Assembly: GCA_029959085.1 (NCBI GenBank)
Contig: JARWIR010000017.1
Span: forward strand, 19,333,507 to 19,397,506
Source: Nemophila menziesii
Taxonomy: Eukaryota; Streptophyta; Magnoliopsida; Boraginales; Hydrophyllaceae
Length of the DNA: 64,000 nucleotides
Reading direction: 5' to 3'
Part shown: in pieces, positions 48,223 through 58,910 of the stretch
Layout: each line of letters starts with the position of its first letter
How positions within the stretch are numbered: the first letter of the stretch is position 1
Translations under genes and position numbers: made by a program
The notes under the pieces: generated by a model
What the model saw: the letters and a program-made list of their open reading frames with translations, nothing else
The model's database searches: none
What the model was told of the DNA's origin: nothing

Positions 48223-48980
48223 TGCTCCTCAAATAGTAAATGGCAGAATCAGAGTCATACCACCAAAAAAATCATTGAGGATGGATGTAAAGCTTGGGTT
48301 AACTAGTGTTGTTGGGCAATTTCTGGAGAGACCTCAGTCTTTTCATATGGATAGAAATATGGTACTCAGTCAATGGAAGGAATCTGGTAAGGTTAACATA
48401 TGTACATCTTATCAGGGTCTATACATGTTCAAATTTGAAACTGAAAGCTTGTTCTAAGGTCCTTGGTGAACGCTGGCATGTCACTACTTTTTAGAAAATG
48501 GGCCCCAACACTCATTTTGAAAAATTTAAGCTTAACAAGGTGCGAGGGGTAAAATTAAGGAAGGTACCTGGTGAACTATGGACAAGGGAGGGTTTAAGTG
48601 TTGTTGCTAGTGCTTTGGGTATACCTATCCAAATGGATGAAATTACCACAACTTATACTAGATTAAGTTATGCGAGAGTTTGTGTGGAGATGGATCTCAA
48701 CAAATAACTTATTGAAGATTTTGATCTAGATATGGGTCAAGGTACAATTGATACGGTTGAAGTTGAAAACTTATGGAAAGTTGTATTATGCCAAAAATGC
48801 AAAAGATTAGGCCACACTGAAAATAACTATAGAAATACCAAGGAAATTTGGATGCCCAAAGTTACTAAGGAACCAGCACATGATACCAACAAAGTTAATA
48901 CAGATCCTCAAGGTTCTCAATGGGTAACTGTGGCCTCTAAAAGAGTTCATTCACCTGTTCAAGGTAATGAATAGAACATA
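48222..48980 (+). pseudogene. LINE ORF1 remnant (DUF4283 and zinc knuckle)
   Basis: The reading frames pieced together give SVVGQFLERPQSFH, then GLYMFKFETESL (DUF4283 type), then GVKLRKVPGELWTREGLS, then ALGIPIQMDE and RLSYARVCVEMD (the region before the knuckle). They end with LCQKCKRLGHTENNY. In that last part the C-x2-C-x4-H spacing of the zf-CCHC_4 knuckle is kept, but the last Cys is replaced. At least three frame or stop breaks occur, near 48457, 48495 and 48706. In active elements ORF1 binds the RNA and accompanies it to the target site. Confidence 0.82.
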
Positions 48981-49061
48981 GTTACCAAAAATAGCTTTGA
49001 TATCCTTAATGAGGTCCCACTTAAGGAGGTTGTTACAAAATTATGAAGAGCTGATGCTGAG

Positions 49062-52000
49062 GTGGTGGCTGAAAAGTCTCCTGACCCCATCAACCCAATC
49101 ATTATCACATGGAATGTTAGGGGCATAAATAAAAAGCTCAAGCAAGATGATTGCCTGAAGCAAGTAGTGAATAAAGAGGTGTGGGTTTTCAGTTTCCTAG
49201 AAACGAAAATAAAGCATCACAAGTCAGTCAATGTTTTAAATTCTACTTTTTATAAATGGCAAGTAGTTACTAATTATAGCAAACATAACCATGGAAGAAT
49301 ATGGACCTGCTGGGACCCTAACAAAGTTAATGTTACTGTTCTAGATATGACTGGTCAAGCAATACTAGTCAAGATCACTCACATTGATACTAAAACAGAA
49401 TTGTTTAGATCACTCACATTGATACTAAAACAAAAAAATTTATACCCCTGTGTATGTTATGAATGATTTCAAAATTAGGCTCACTCTGTGGCATACTTAC
49501 AGAGAGTTCTTATGATATGATAAAATGTATAGAGGATTTATAACCCACATACCTCAGTTATAATGGTCCAAATTTTACTTGGACTAATAGAGCTGCTGGT
49601 GATGATATGAGAGCTAGTAGTATTGACCGAACTTATGTAACCTCGACTTGGCTAACAAAGTTTACTCAGACAGCTCTGATTCATAAGCCACCTGGTGTCT
49701 CTGACCATCGTAGTCAACACCTTGAAATTATACCATACAAGAAAAGGGGCCCTTCACCTTTCAAATTTTATGATATCTAGATGGAACATGAAGCTTTTCT
49801 ACCCTTGGTGGAAGAAACGTGGAGAACTCATATTTTTTGTTCTCCTATGTACATCCTGACCAAGAAGCTGAAAATACTCAAGTCTAAACTAAAGGAATTC
49901 AATAATCTTCATTTCAAGAATATTTCAAATAAGATTACTCATATTCAGAGTAGATAAATGATATTCAGAAGTTTAGAATGCAAGGGGATAAATCTAGTGA
50001 GATACTAAGTGAGGAAACAAAACTTATTAGTGAGCTGCATGAGTAGAAAGTAAAGGAGGAATCAATCACCAGACAAAAATCAAGAGCTCTTTGGGTTGAT
50101 GAAGGTGATTTGAATATAGCATATTTTATGTAATGGGTAAATGGCAGGAAGGTTCATAATAGCATAACTAACCTTACTTTGGATAATGGGACTATTGTCA
50201 CATCTGAGGAAGATATTTCACAGGAGTTTGTTAAATATTATTCTGAACTCCTGGGCAGAAAAAGAGATAAATAAAAGTATTATGATATTAATCTTATAAG
50301 GAAAATAATTAATAAAAAGATTACTGAAGAGGAAGCAAAATAATTAACAATACCTGTTTCAGATAAAGAAATAAAAGATGCCTTGTTAATAGTTCAAAAA
50401 GTCCAGGATGGCTATACTGCTGGTTTTTTGTAAGAAGACATGGTATGTAATTGGTCCTGGAGTATGTACAGCTATAAAGAGTGCCTAGAAAGACTGCCAA
50501 ATACTGAAAGAAGTAAATTCAGCTGCTATCACATTGATCCCAAAATCTCAGAATCCAGTATTAGTTAAAAGTTATAGACCAATTGCGTGTTGTAACATAA
50601 TTTATAAATGTATTTCGAAATTAATTGCAAACAGGCTAAAGAACACATTACAAGACTTAATTTCCAACAATCAATCAGCTTTTGTTCAGAACTAAAATAT
50701 GTGTGAGAATGTTCTCATTGCCCAAGAATTGGTGAGAGGTTACTCAGGAGCCCAAATATCCAAGAGATGTGCCTTAAAACTGGATTTGATGAAAGCTTAT
50801 GACTCTCTAAATTAGGAATTTGTTTTAAAAGTTCTAATGGATTTTGGTTATCCAGAAATGTTCATATCATGGATTAAAATGTGTATGACTACTATTTCAA
50901 ATAGTTTACTAATCAATGTATCACCAAAAGGATTTATCAAAGGAGATAGGGGCTTGAGACAAGAGGACCCCTTGTCACCTTATCTGTTTGTTTTGTGTAT
51001 GGAAATCCTATCCCAAATTCTGAAGAAAATTGGTGAAAATATAAATTTGATTAGCACCCAAAATGTGAAAAACTCAAGTTAAACAACTTAATGTTTGCTG
51101 ATGATCTCATGGTTTTCTTCAAACCTGGACAAGTAACAGCTAATCTGATTAAACAAGGGCTGAATTTATTCTATAGACTTTCTGGATTTTAAATTAGTTA
51201 TAATAAGAGTAATATTTTCTATAGAGGTTGTACTGATAAAATTAACCAACAGATGTGGGATATATTACAGATCCCAGAGGGTCAGCTGCCTATGAAATAC
51301 TTAGGGGTACCTCTTATTTCTGGAAGATTGAGTATAGAGGATTGCAAACCTCTAGTTGATAAAATGATTGAGAAAATTAACCACTGGATCTCAAAGCATC
51401 TATCTTTTGCTGGAAGACTTCAGCTAATCAAATATGTACTAAATAATCTATCTAGCTACTGGTACAGCATATTTTCTATACCTAAAAAGATAATTAAAGA
51501 GCTACAACAGAAATGGATTTTTTATGGAAGGGTTCTAATGATTTTCATGGTGGAGCTAGGGTGGCTTGGGATTCATTTTGTAGTCCTACGCAAGAAGGTG
51601 GCTTGGGCATTAAAGATCTATATATCCAAAACCAAACTGCTATTTTGAAACTATTATGGAATTGTTGCTTTCCAAGGTATACTTTGTGGTCAAAATGGGT
51701 ACACAGGATTCTATTGAAGGGAAGATCTTTCAGGAAAATACAAATTCCTCAAGATTCCTCATGGGGTTGGAGGAAAATTCTTAAAATGAGACAAATATCT
51801 AACAAATTAGTATCGTACCAGATTGGATGTGGTAAAGAGATAATCACTTTTGTGGGACTTTTGGATTCCTCAAAACAGATGCCTTCATGATATTCAGTGC
51901 AGCAGTTTGGTCTCAGGATATTATACAGACTGTAAGCTCAGTAAATTTATAGATGAAAAGCTATGGAGATGGCATGCCAAATTTAAATTCATGGAGAAAA

Positions 52001-52560
52001 TTACCAAAAATATAGAAATTATTCCGGATAAAAGAGATAAAATTATTTGGGATTGTAACAAGAAGGGTACCTTTAGATTTAAAGACACATATGAGCACCT
52101 GAGACCTAAGAAGCCAACAAATGAATAGTCAACGGTCATCTGGAGCTCCAAAAATCCACTTAAATATAAATTCATCCTCTGGCTCATACATCTGGATTGA
52201 TTACCAACTAAATAGCGTTTTGCTTCATGGGGTGTAATTTCTAATTCACTCTATGAATTATGTAACCTTGCGAGTCTATTCTGGGAGTGCTCGTTTACAA
52301 AACGCATCTGGATTAAGTGTTTGACAATTCATGGTTCAACCACCAAAATCTCTAGGTGTCCTGATCTTATGAAATGGTATATAGAGTATCAGAATGGTAA
52401 CAATACAAATCAAAATGTAATGAAAATCCTCTTATCGATTGGTACGTATTGTATATGGATTGAGAGAAATGAGAGGATTTTCAAAGAAATATTTAAAGCT
52501 GAAGATAGTATTGCTGGGGACATTTTGATGGCCTTCAAAGATTCTCTTTTGCAAATTTAA
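49062..52560 (+). pseudogene. LINE ORF2 remnant (endonuclease, reverse transcriptase, zf-RVT)
   Basis: The endonuclease part reads IITWNVRGINKK and FSFLETKI, and farther on SIDRTYVTSTW and VSDHRSQ. The RT part reads VKSYRPIACCN, KLIANRLK, NQSAFVQ, LDLMKAYDSL, RGLRQEDPLSPYLFVLCMEI (family usually RQGDP, here E for G) and MFADDLMVFF at about 51091-51120. The C-terminal zinc-finger region ends at 52560. A 26-base segment is duplicated in tandem (49372-49397 and 49407-49432, 35 bases apart) in the endonuclease part. Multiple stops, for example in NQSAFVQN-stop, leave no function. Confidence 0.85.
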
Positions 52561-53063
52561 GAAAGCCTAAGAGAAGAAAGAGAGAGAGAGAGATTGAACT
52601 AATTAGGTCTAAGTGGTAAGTATAAGTGTCGGTGTATTTGTGTACACTTAGAAGGGTTGTACTTTCTTTTATTTGTTAGCTGTAAGAATAGTAGAGGGGT
52701 CCAAGTGGACTGGCCCAAGTAACTTTTGTAATAGGCCTACTGAGATAAGCCAATGTACTTGTTATGTTTGATTAATAAAATTACTACTTGTAGAGTAAAA
52801 AGAAATCAATAAAATTAAATTTTGATATATTAATATTTTGATTGGAAGTTCATTTTTTGCTTTTAAGAAATTAAATATAAAAAGCTTATTATTTTTGTAT
52901 CATTTATATTAATTAAGATATCAACAATGTTTGTTTAGATTTCTTGATAATGCTAGTTTTTAATAAACTATTTTATTAAATAAATTTTCATTTATAATAT
53001 TTTGTTAATAATTAGTACTAAACACAACTAAATTTATAATTTATCCATGCATTTTTAATACAA

Positions 53064-53111
53064 TAAAAAAGATAGTTGATCGTGGCATTTCATCAAATGA
53101 GAGCATTCTCG
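53064..53111 (+). repeat. Conserved exon-like element, S2 of the 52.8-56.3 kb copy
   Basis: The acceptor is damaged (CAAT instead of CAG) and the donor is GTGTAAGT, shared with 29961-30007. Confidence 0.45.
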
Positions 53112-53754
53112 GTGTAAGTGTTAGATCTTAAATTGGTGATAAACTTGAATATAAGGTGATAACATTAAATTGGTGACAAACTTGAATAGAGAGTGATAAG
53201 ATAAATATGCAATTGAATAATTTTTTTCTATAATTATTGGGGTTGATTTAAACTTAAAATTCTTTCAAGTAAAATCCTTATACTTTGAATTGATTTGTGG
53301 CTCCTATGAATAGATAGAGACTTTTTAACTTGCTTAAAGTGTACAATATAGCTTTTCACCTCATTTTATTTTGATTACTAATATTCAAGGTCTTTGCAAC
53401 TATATTCTGAAATCTAATATGTTAGCTTTACTATATTATGCTTAATGTCTTGTTTCCCGTCACTTCCTTTTGTTATACTAGATATTAAAATTTAATGACT
53501 CTAGATTACAATTGAAGCATACACAATGTAATTATTAATTTCAAAACATATTTCTTTGCTAAGCCATAAGTTTTTTCTTTGACGGAAAGCTTAAATTTGT
53601 TTATATCATATAATTATTAGATTAAGTTATAAGTTATAACTTCCACACTAGATCTGCTTTGGTAGTAGAGGTACATTTTTAATAAATTTATATAATGTAT
53701 TGATATATTTTGCGGATTATGATCGATTGTTAATAATTTGGTTATGGTAGATGA

Positions 53755-54160
53755 ATAAATATCTGCAGGTCGAGGTAGAAGAGGAAAATGGTGTGAATGA
53801 AGAAGTAATTGATGCGGTGTCGGGTGTTGTGAATGAACAAGGGAAAACTGAAGACGGAGGAATGAGGTTGAGGTTGATTCACCTGTAGCTTTAAAAAAAG
53901 AAGTAGATGCAAGAGAAAGTTGGAGTTAGATCCAAAATTGCAGTAGCATCAACCTGAAGAAGAACCTGCCTCTTTTGAGAAGAAAGAAGAGAAGATCTAT
54001 GATGGAAAATCCACATTACTCACCGGAAGATATAGTGGTATATATTCACATCAAACGTGGGATAATCTTGCAATACAAGCAATCATGGAGAGCAAAGGGG
54101 AAAATTCAACTTCTCTCCATAATGATTGATTTATCATTAGTTCACATATTAAAAAGATAG
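53755..54160 (+). pseudogene. Acidic region plus MULE-like motif, cleanest motif copy
   Basis: The frame starting at 53975 reads ENPHYSPEDIVVYIHIKRG, then IILQYKQSWRAKG, the closest of the three copies to the Mutator-like pattern. It continues past the motif into the shared downstream segment and stops at 54160. The upstream acidic region (53755-53960) is out of frame. It is probably a captured or dead transposon piece. Confidence 0.47.
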
Positions 54161-54765
54161 TTGGTCATGTCATTTCAACAAAAGAGAACAATTCGTGTAA
54201 TTAACTTGTTAGTTATAATTATAAGATCTCTTGTTGTTTATAGGCTTGACAAATGATATTATATTCAATCATTTATACATTTTATCTCTTCTATTTATAT
54301 GTTTTTAACTATTATTAGAATAAAGTGTACAGTTGAACTTCTTACCTCACTTCATTGATTTTTCTATGTTATACCAGTTCTACATGTAGCAAAGGAGCTT
54401 ATAGGGAACACTACACAAGACATATGAGAGGAAGAAATGGCATTTGAAAATATAAAAAAAAGTCATGCAATATATATGATCCATCTAAATCAGAATAATA
54501 AGGCAACTGTTACAAAAATCGGGTCGATAAGCTATGGTATAAGGCCTGAAAGTTAGTAAAAACTCTAATGAAATGTGATTTCGTAACTATGAGAACCATG
54601 GTACATGGAAACAAGACTCTAATAAAAAAATAGCATTGGTTTAACAAGCTCCAAAGATGATGAAAGGAGGAATCCCTCCTCCATATATGTAATTGATTGT
54701 AGCTAGTATTTGTACAACGACTAGGATATGACTCATTTTAGGTAAACTTTCTCTTTATTTTTTAG

Positions 54766-55215
54766 AGTAAATACTCCTTCTACCCTCTGTGTTATGGCCC
54801 GATTGACAACTTACCCCCTCTTTTTGAATTTGTGATATTTTACCCCTATACTAAGTTTTCATGACTCGTGAGCCCCTCTTAACAGAATCTGTCAAAAATC
54901 GTCATTAGTTGGTCATGTGCGCGATTTTCGTGACATTTTACCACATGTACTAAGTTTTGGTGACATTTTTCCCCATGTAAATAATACAAGACATGTAAGG
55001 AGAAGAAAAAGGAAACTTAGTATATGGGGTAAAATGTCACAAAAACCGCGCACATGACCAGCACTTGACCAACTAACGGCGATTTTGTACGAATTCCGTT
55101 AACTAGGGGTAACGAGTCACAAAAATTAAGTACAGGGGGTAAAATGTCACAAATTCGAAAATAGGAGGTAAGTAGTCAATCGGGCCGTAGTATGGGGGTA
55201 ACAAATGTATTTACT
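54766..55215. mobile_element. Fold-back MITE, first copy in the 52.8-56.3 kb half-unit
   Basis: The ends are preserved. About 40 bases of the middle repeat are missing relative to 19875-20364. Confidence 0.72.
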
Positions 55216-55251
55216 ATATTTTTAATAGTCTTTAGTGCTACACTATATTTT

Positions 55252-56051
55252 TAAACGTGGTCACATAAAAGTGCACGATTTGTAATATAATTAGGCATGA
55301 GCTTCTTTTTTCTGAATGGGTAAATAATCAAAATAAAACTATACAAATATCATGGGCATACCCAGGCTAATAGATATACTCTAGTGTAGAACTAAAGCCT
55401 ATTAAAAATATAGTAACTACTATTGCTATCCCCATACTATGGCCCGATTGACTACTTACCTCCTGTTTTCGAATTTGTGACATTTTACCCCCTGTCCTTA
55501 GTTTTTGTGACGCGTTACCCCCACTTAACAGAATTCGTACAAAATCGCCGTTAGTTGGTCAAGTGCTGGTCATGTGTGTGATTTTTGTGACATTTTACCC
55601 CATGTACTAAGTTTTTGTGACATTTTACCCCCTTGTATATAATACAAGACATGTAAGGAGAAGCAAAAGGAAACTTAGTACAAGGGTAAAATAAATAAAA
55701 AACTTAGTATATGGGGTAAAATGTCACGAAAACCGTGCACATGACCAACTAACGGCGATTTTGTACGAATTCCGTTAAGTGGGGGTAACGAGTCAAGAAA
55801 ACTAAGTACAGGGGGTAAAATGTCACAAATTCGAAAACAGGAGGTAAGTAGTCAATCGGGCCATAGTACGGGGGTAACGAATGTATTTACTATATTTTTA
55901 ATTGGATTTAGTGCTACACTAGAGTATATCTATTAGCTTGGGTATGCTCATGATATTTGTATAGTTTTATTTGGATTATTTACCCATTCCGAAAAAAGAA
56001 GCTCACGCCTAATTAAATTACATATCGGGCACTTTTATGTGACCACGTTTA
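55252..56051. repeat. 800-bp palindrome centred on a fold-back MITE
   Basis: The left arm 55252-55411 is the reverse complement of 55892-56051, with a few mismatches. Examples are GTGGTCACATAAAAGTGCAC versus GCACTTTTATGTGACCAC and CATGGGCATACCCAGGCTAA versus TTAGCTTGGGTATGCTCATG. Since the MITE between them is itself self-complementary, the whole segment can form one long hairpin. Units A, B and C have only the right-arm orientation. Confidence 0.8.
55412..55891. mobile_element. Fold-back MITE, second copy at the centre of a palindrome
   Basis: The ends are AGTAACTAC and GTATTTACT. This copy sits between inverted copies of its own flanking DNA (55252-55411 and 55892-56051). Confidence 0.72.
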
Positions 56052-57103
56052 TTTCTTACTACGTGACATGTCTTGTATGATTACCACTCGAGCAAGAAGA
56101 TTATCATATGACATTTCATGGCCATGGGTGCGAGCCTAATCAATTTATGTAAGCATTCCTTCAACTTTTCAATCACAATCGATGGAAGATTTATCATCTA
56201 TCTCCAACTCAATGACCCAGAAGATGTACAGATAGTGCATAACCATGTATATACATGATGATGAGAGTACACAAGCTGAACATATGCGCCACCATAATCA
56301 AAGGATCTCTTTAAATTGAAAGTTTATGATCTCATTTGCAATATATTAACAAAAGAGCTCATTATTGAGTCATAAAGGCTTTGAGATGATGAAGAAATAT
56401 GAACAAAACTACCTATCGTCTTTCATGCTACAAGACAAATTAAGAAGAGCAAGTCGAAAGAAGACCTTGAAAAAGAAAACTAAAGTGATGAGAGATTTTG
56501 GTATATACCCAAGGATATGAAAAGAATCTTGAAGTACACAAAGTTTAATAAAAATAAGAGCTTAAGCAAATCAAACCAAATTATCAAAAGTTTCTCAAAG
56601 GCAAACCAAGAATGACGTAGGAGTTCAAACATACCACTTTTTTACCAAGAAAGAAGAGAAGATGAAGAAATTAAAAATTAAAAAAAGAAGCATGACAACT
56701 AAAAAGAGTGAAAGTGATACAATACGAGATAAATTCAACTTAAAATAAGAAGGGCCTGGAAACCGTTTCTCTGATAATGGTTATCTACAAAATTGATGAC
56801 ATTGAGACAGCCTTGAAGGAAGAAAACATATCTAAATTTGAGAAACCAATACCAAGTTTGAAGCAATAAAATGGTCTACAGAAAGAACGTAATCATCATA
56901 GAAAAAATGATGAAGTCAAACAAATGTATTGTCTAGCCTATAAATATTGGTTAATGTTTATCTTCACTCTTCCTTAAATATTGTATTTACTACTTGTCTT
57001 CTACCCATTTACATATTTCTTCTTGCCTAATTATTTCTTCTTATATAAATAATCTTAGTCTTATTATCCTTAATATTGTTAAAATCTTCTCTCTCACGAC
57101 CTT

Positions 57104-57543
57104 TTGTCTCTTCAGTCATCAGGTATCCAGAAACTTGCGAAATTGTTGATTGAATTATTTGGTTCCTCGGACACCCGTATCTTCTTCCTCTCGATAGGGA
57201 TTTATATACCCTTCTTTAATCTCTCAAAACATATCTCAAAACTTAGACGAAGGTTCTCCCTACCTCTTTTTTCACCATGTCAAGAATTGGTAGATTTATG
57301 TGCTCTGAATAATTGTTGGAACAACTTACCAAATTGGTCATGATCAAACCCTTCAAACCTTATCCTGGTAGAAGAATCTCTAGGAATGCATTTATAGGTA
57401 CAAACTTATGCTCACCCCTTGACCATAAACATCTAAAAAAGTTACTTGATGTAGAATCCCCAATTTCTGAATCTCTTATAAAAGAGTTTTATCAAAACTT
57501 TGAGCTCCAAGATCAATTATTTATAATCACTTCAAAAGTTTAA
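57104..57543 (+). pseudogene. Unrecognised protein-like segment, open only in unit D
   Basis: The plus-strand frame 57104-57343 reads SSGIQKLAKLLIELFGSSD, then FFNLSKHISKLRRRFSLPLF and ELVDLCALNNCWNN. The overlapping frame 57313-57543 reads EQLTKLVMIKPFKPYPGRR, then ISRNAFIGTNLCSPLDHKHL, KKLLDVESPISES and LIKEFYQNFELQDQLFIIT. In units A (about 830-1240) and B (about 21670-22070) the same peptides are cut by several stops, and in unit C only the later part remains (32345-32500). A single frame change near 57320 could join the two. The composition looks protein-like, but I recognise no family. Confidence 0.35.
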
Positions 57544-58017
57544 GGTCGTGAAATTAATATTTATCATGTTGGTTTATGATAAAAGTTCAATTGGGTTTAT
57601 TTTATCATGGTGTTTCCACTTATTTTTAGGTAGTTTGTTGTAGAGCTTGAGCCTTCACTATTATCAAGATATATGATGACATTGTCTCTTACATGTATAA
57701 GGCTCATACTCTCCATACTATGCAATAACATTTACTTTAGAATTTTATAATATTCACAAATGTCATGTTGGAGCAATTATTTTCAAATAATAATATGATA
57801 TGGTTATCACAAACAATGACGTGTATCTTATCTATCTCATCTACAACAAATAAAAGATAAATTCAGGCATGTTTGTAATCAAGCATATGGAATCGTCTCG
57901 TAAAAGAAGATCCATACTTTCTCTGGAGAAGAATTCTCCGACCCAGTGATTTAGAAAGAAGATCCATACTTTCTCTGATTTTCACGTAATAGATAATCAT
58001 GAGACCACTCTCGATAT

Positions 58018-58910
58018 TTAAGACATTATCAAAAACATGAGAGCAAGATCAGGAGTAGTTAGAGGTAAGTAGGAGAGCAAAGGGATTCTTGAAGGTAAGA
58101 GATCAAAATGATTTAACACTTGAACTGAAAGATTTTTCCAATATTTTGTCCAGCCTGTGTCTTCGTACCAAAAGAGCCATAACGTTTTCATACAAACTTG
58201 GAATTCCATCTCCTTGCACTGACATAAACTAGACTTTAAGATATTTCCAGTGGTATAAGAATCAGACCCAGATTCCTCACCAAATATTCGCAGAAAATCA
58301 TCGGAGTCACCAGACTATTTCATTTGATGGCGGAGAAGAAGGAGGATGAGCAAACAATGAAAACTTGAGGCTCAGGAGAATTACATTCTCGGTTTAGTAC
58401 TACTACCAAACAATAAATAAATTACTAACCAGTAATTTCTCCAAGGTATTTCAAAAATTAAGCTATATACAAGAGTTTCCATGTTATTTTCCATTTAGTA
58501 TGCTGAAATTAGTAAGTTTTGAACAGGGTTTTGCATGATTTTTCTGCACAATTCATTTATTTCATGCACAAGACAACCCTAGTTCCTACAAGAAGGTTCT
58601 AGGACCATGAAAATAAAGAAAGATGGTCTACACACCTTAGGGGCAATGTATACTACATTAAGAGTCGTCCACCCATATCGATCTTGGGTAAAACATGGCC
58701 TTAGTCCACTTAGCCTCAGTAAATATTATGCTCCAATTTAGTTTGGATGCGCCCAGTTATGCTAACCAATCCACACAAAATCACTCTTCTCGGTGATTTC
58801 ACTTCTCCTGGACCCATATTTCTACTCTCACTTTTAACAAAACGTAGCACCTCTCGATAATTTACTTTGATGCCAAGTGTCGTGATTCCCTGATATACTA
58901 TCACCACCAA
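58018..58910 (-). pseudogene. Unrecognised minus-strand coding trace (unit D extra block)
   Basis: The 58910-58716 frame reads GITTLGIKVNYREVLRFV, then ESRNMGPGEVKSPRRVILCG. Near 58320-58100 the minus strand gives SGDSDDFLRIFGEESGSDSY and, in another frame, VQGDGIPSLYENVMALLVRR and HRLDKILEKSFSS. The pieces could be exons of a former gene on the minus strand, but no start, full frame or known domain is visible. It could equally be transposon-derived, given the three copies in this array. Confidence 0.36.

Larger units (their letters stand above)
48222..52797 (+). mobile_element. Nearly full-length dead L1-type LINE
   Basis: The domains are in the expected order: ORF1 with DUF4283 and a CCHC-like knuckle (48222-48980), endonuclease (49062-49790), reverse transcriptase (about 50500-51230), connection region (51250-51650) and zf-RVT with an IWIERNERIF-like end (52130-52560), then a 3' UTR to about 52797. 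It is about 4.6 kb, a little short for plant L1 elements, so the 5' UTR may be lost. Many stops and frameshifts show that it is inactive. It is inserted in the reverse arm of the fold-back array. No clear target duplication is visible because the DNA beyond the 3' end differs from that before the 5' end. Confidence 0.9.
46480..56330. repeat. Right-hand half-unit with LINE insertion
   Basis: The stretch 46480-46570 matches 6180-6275, and 46580-48222 matches 7255-9440 of unit A without the Copia fragment. A LINE follows at 48222-52797. From about 52800 to 56330 the sequence follows the A/B right half, with two copies of the fold-back MITE. It runs directly into unit D at 56331. The DNA between 9450 and 10340 of unit A has no counterpart here. 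Confidence 0.82.
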
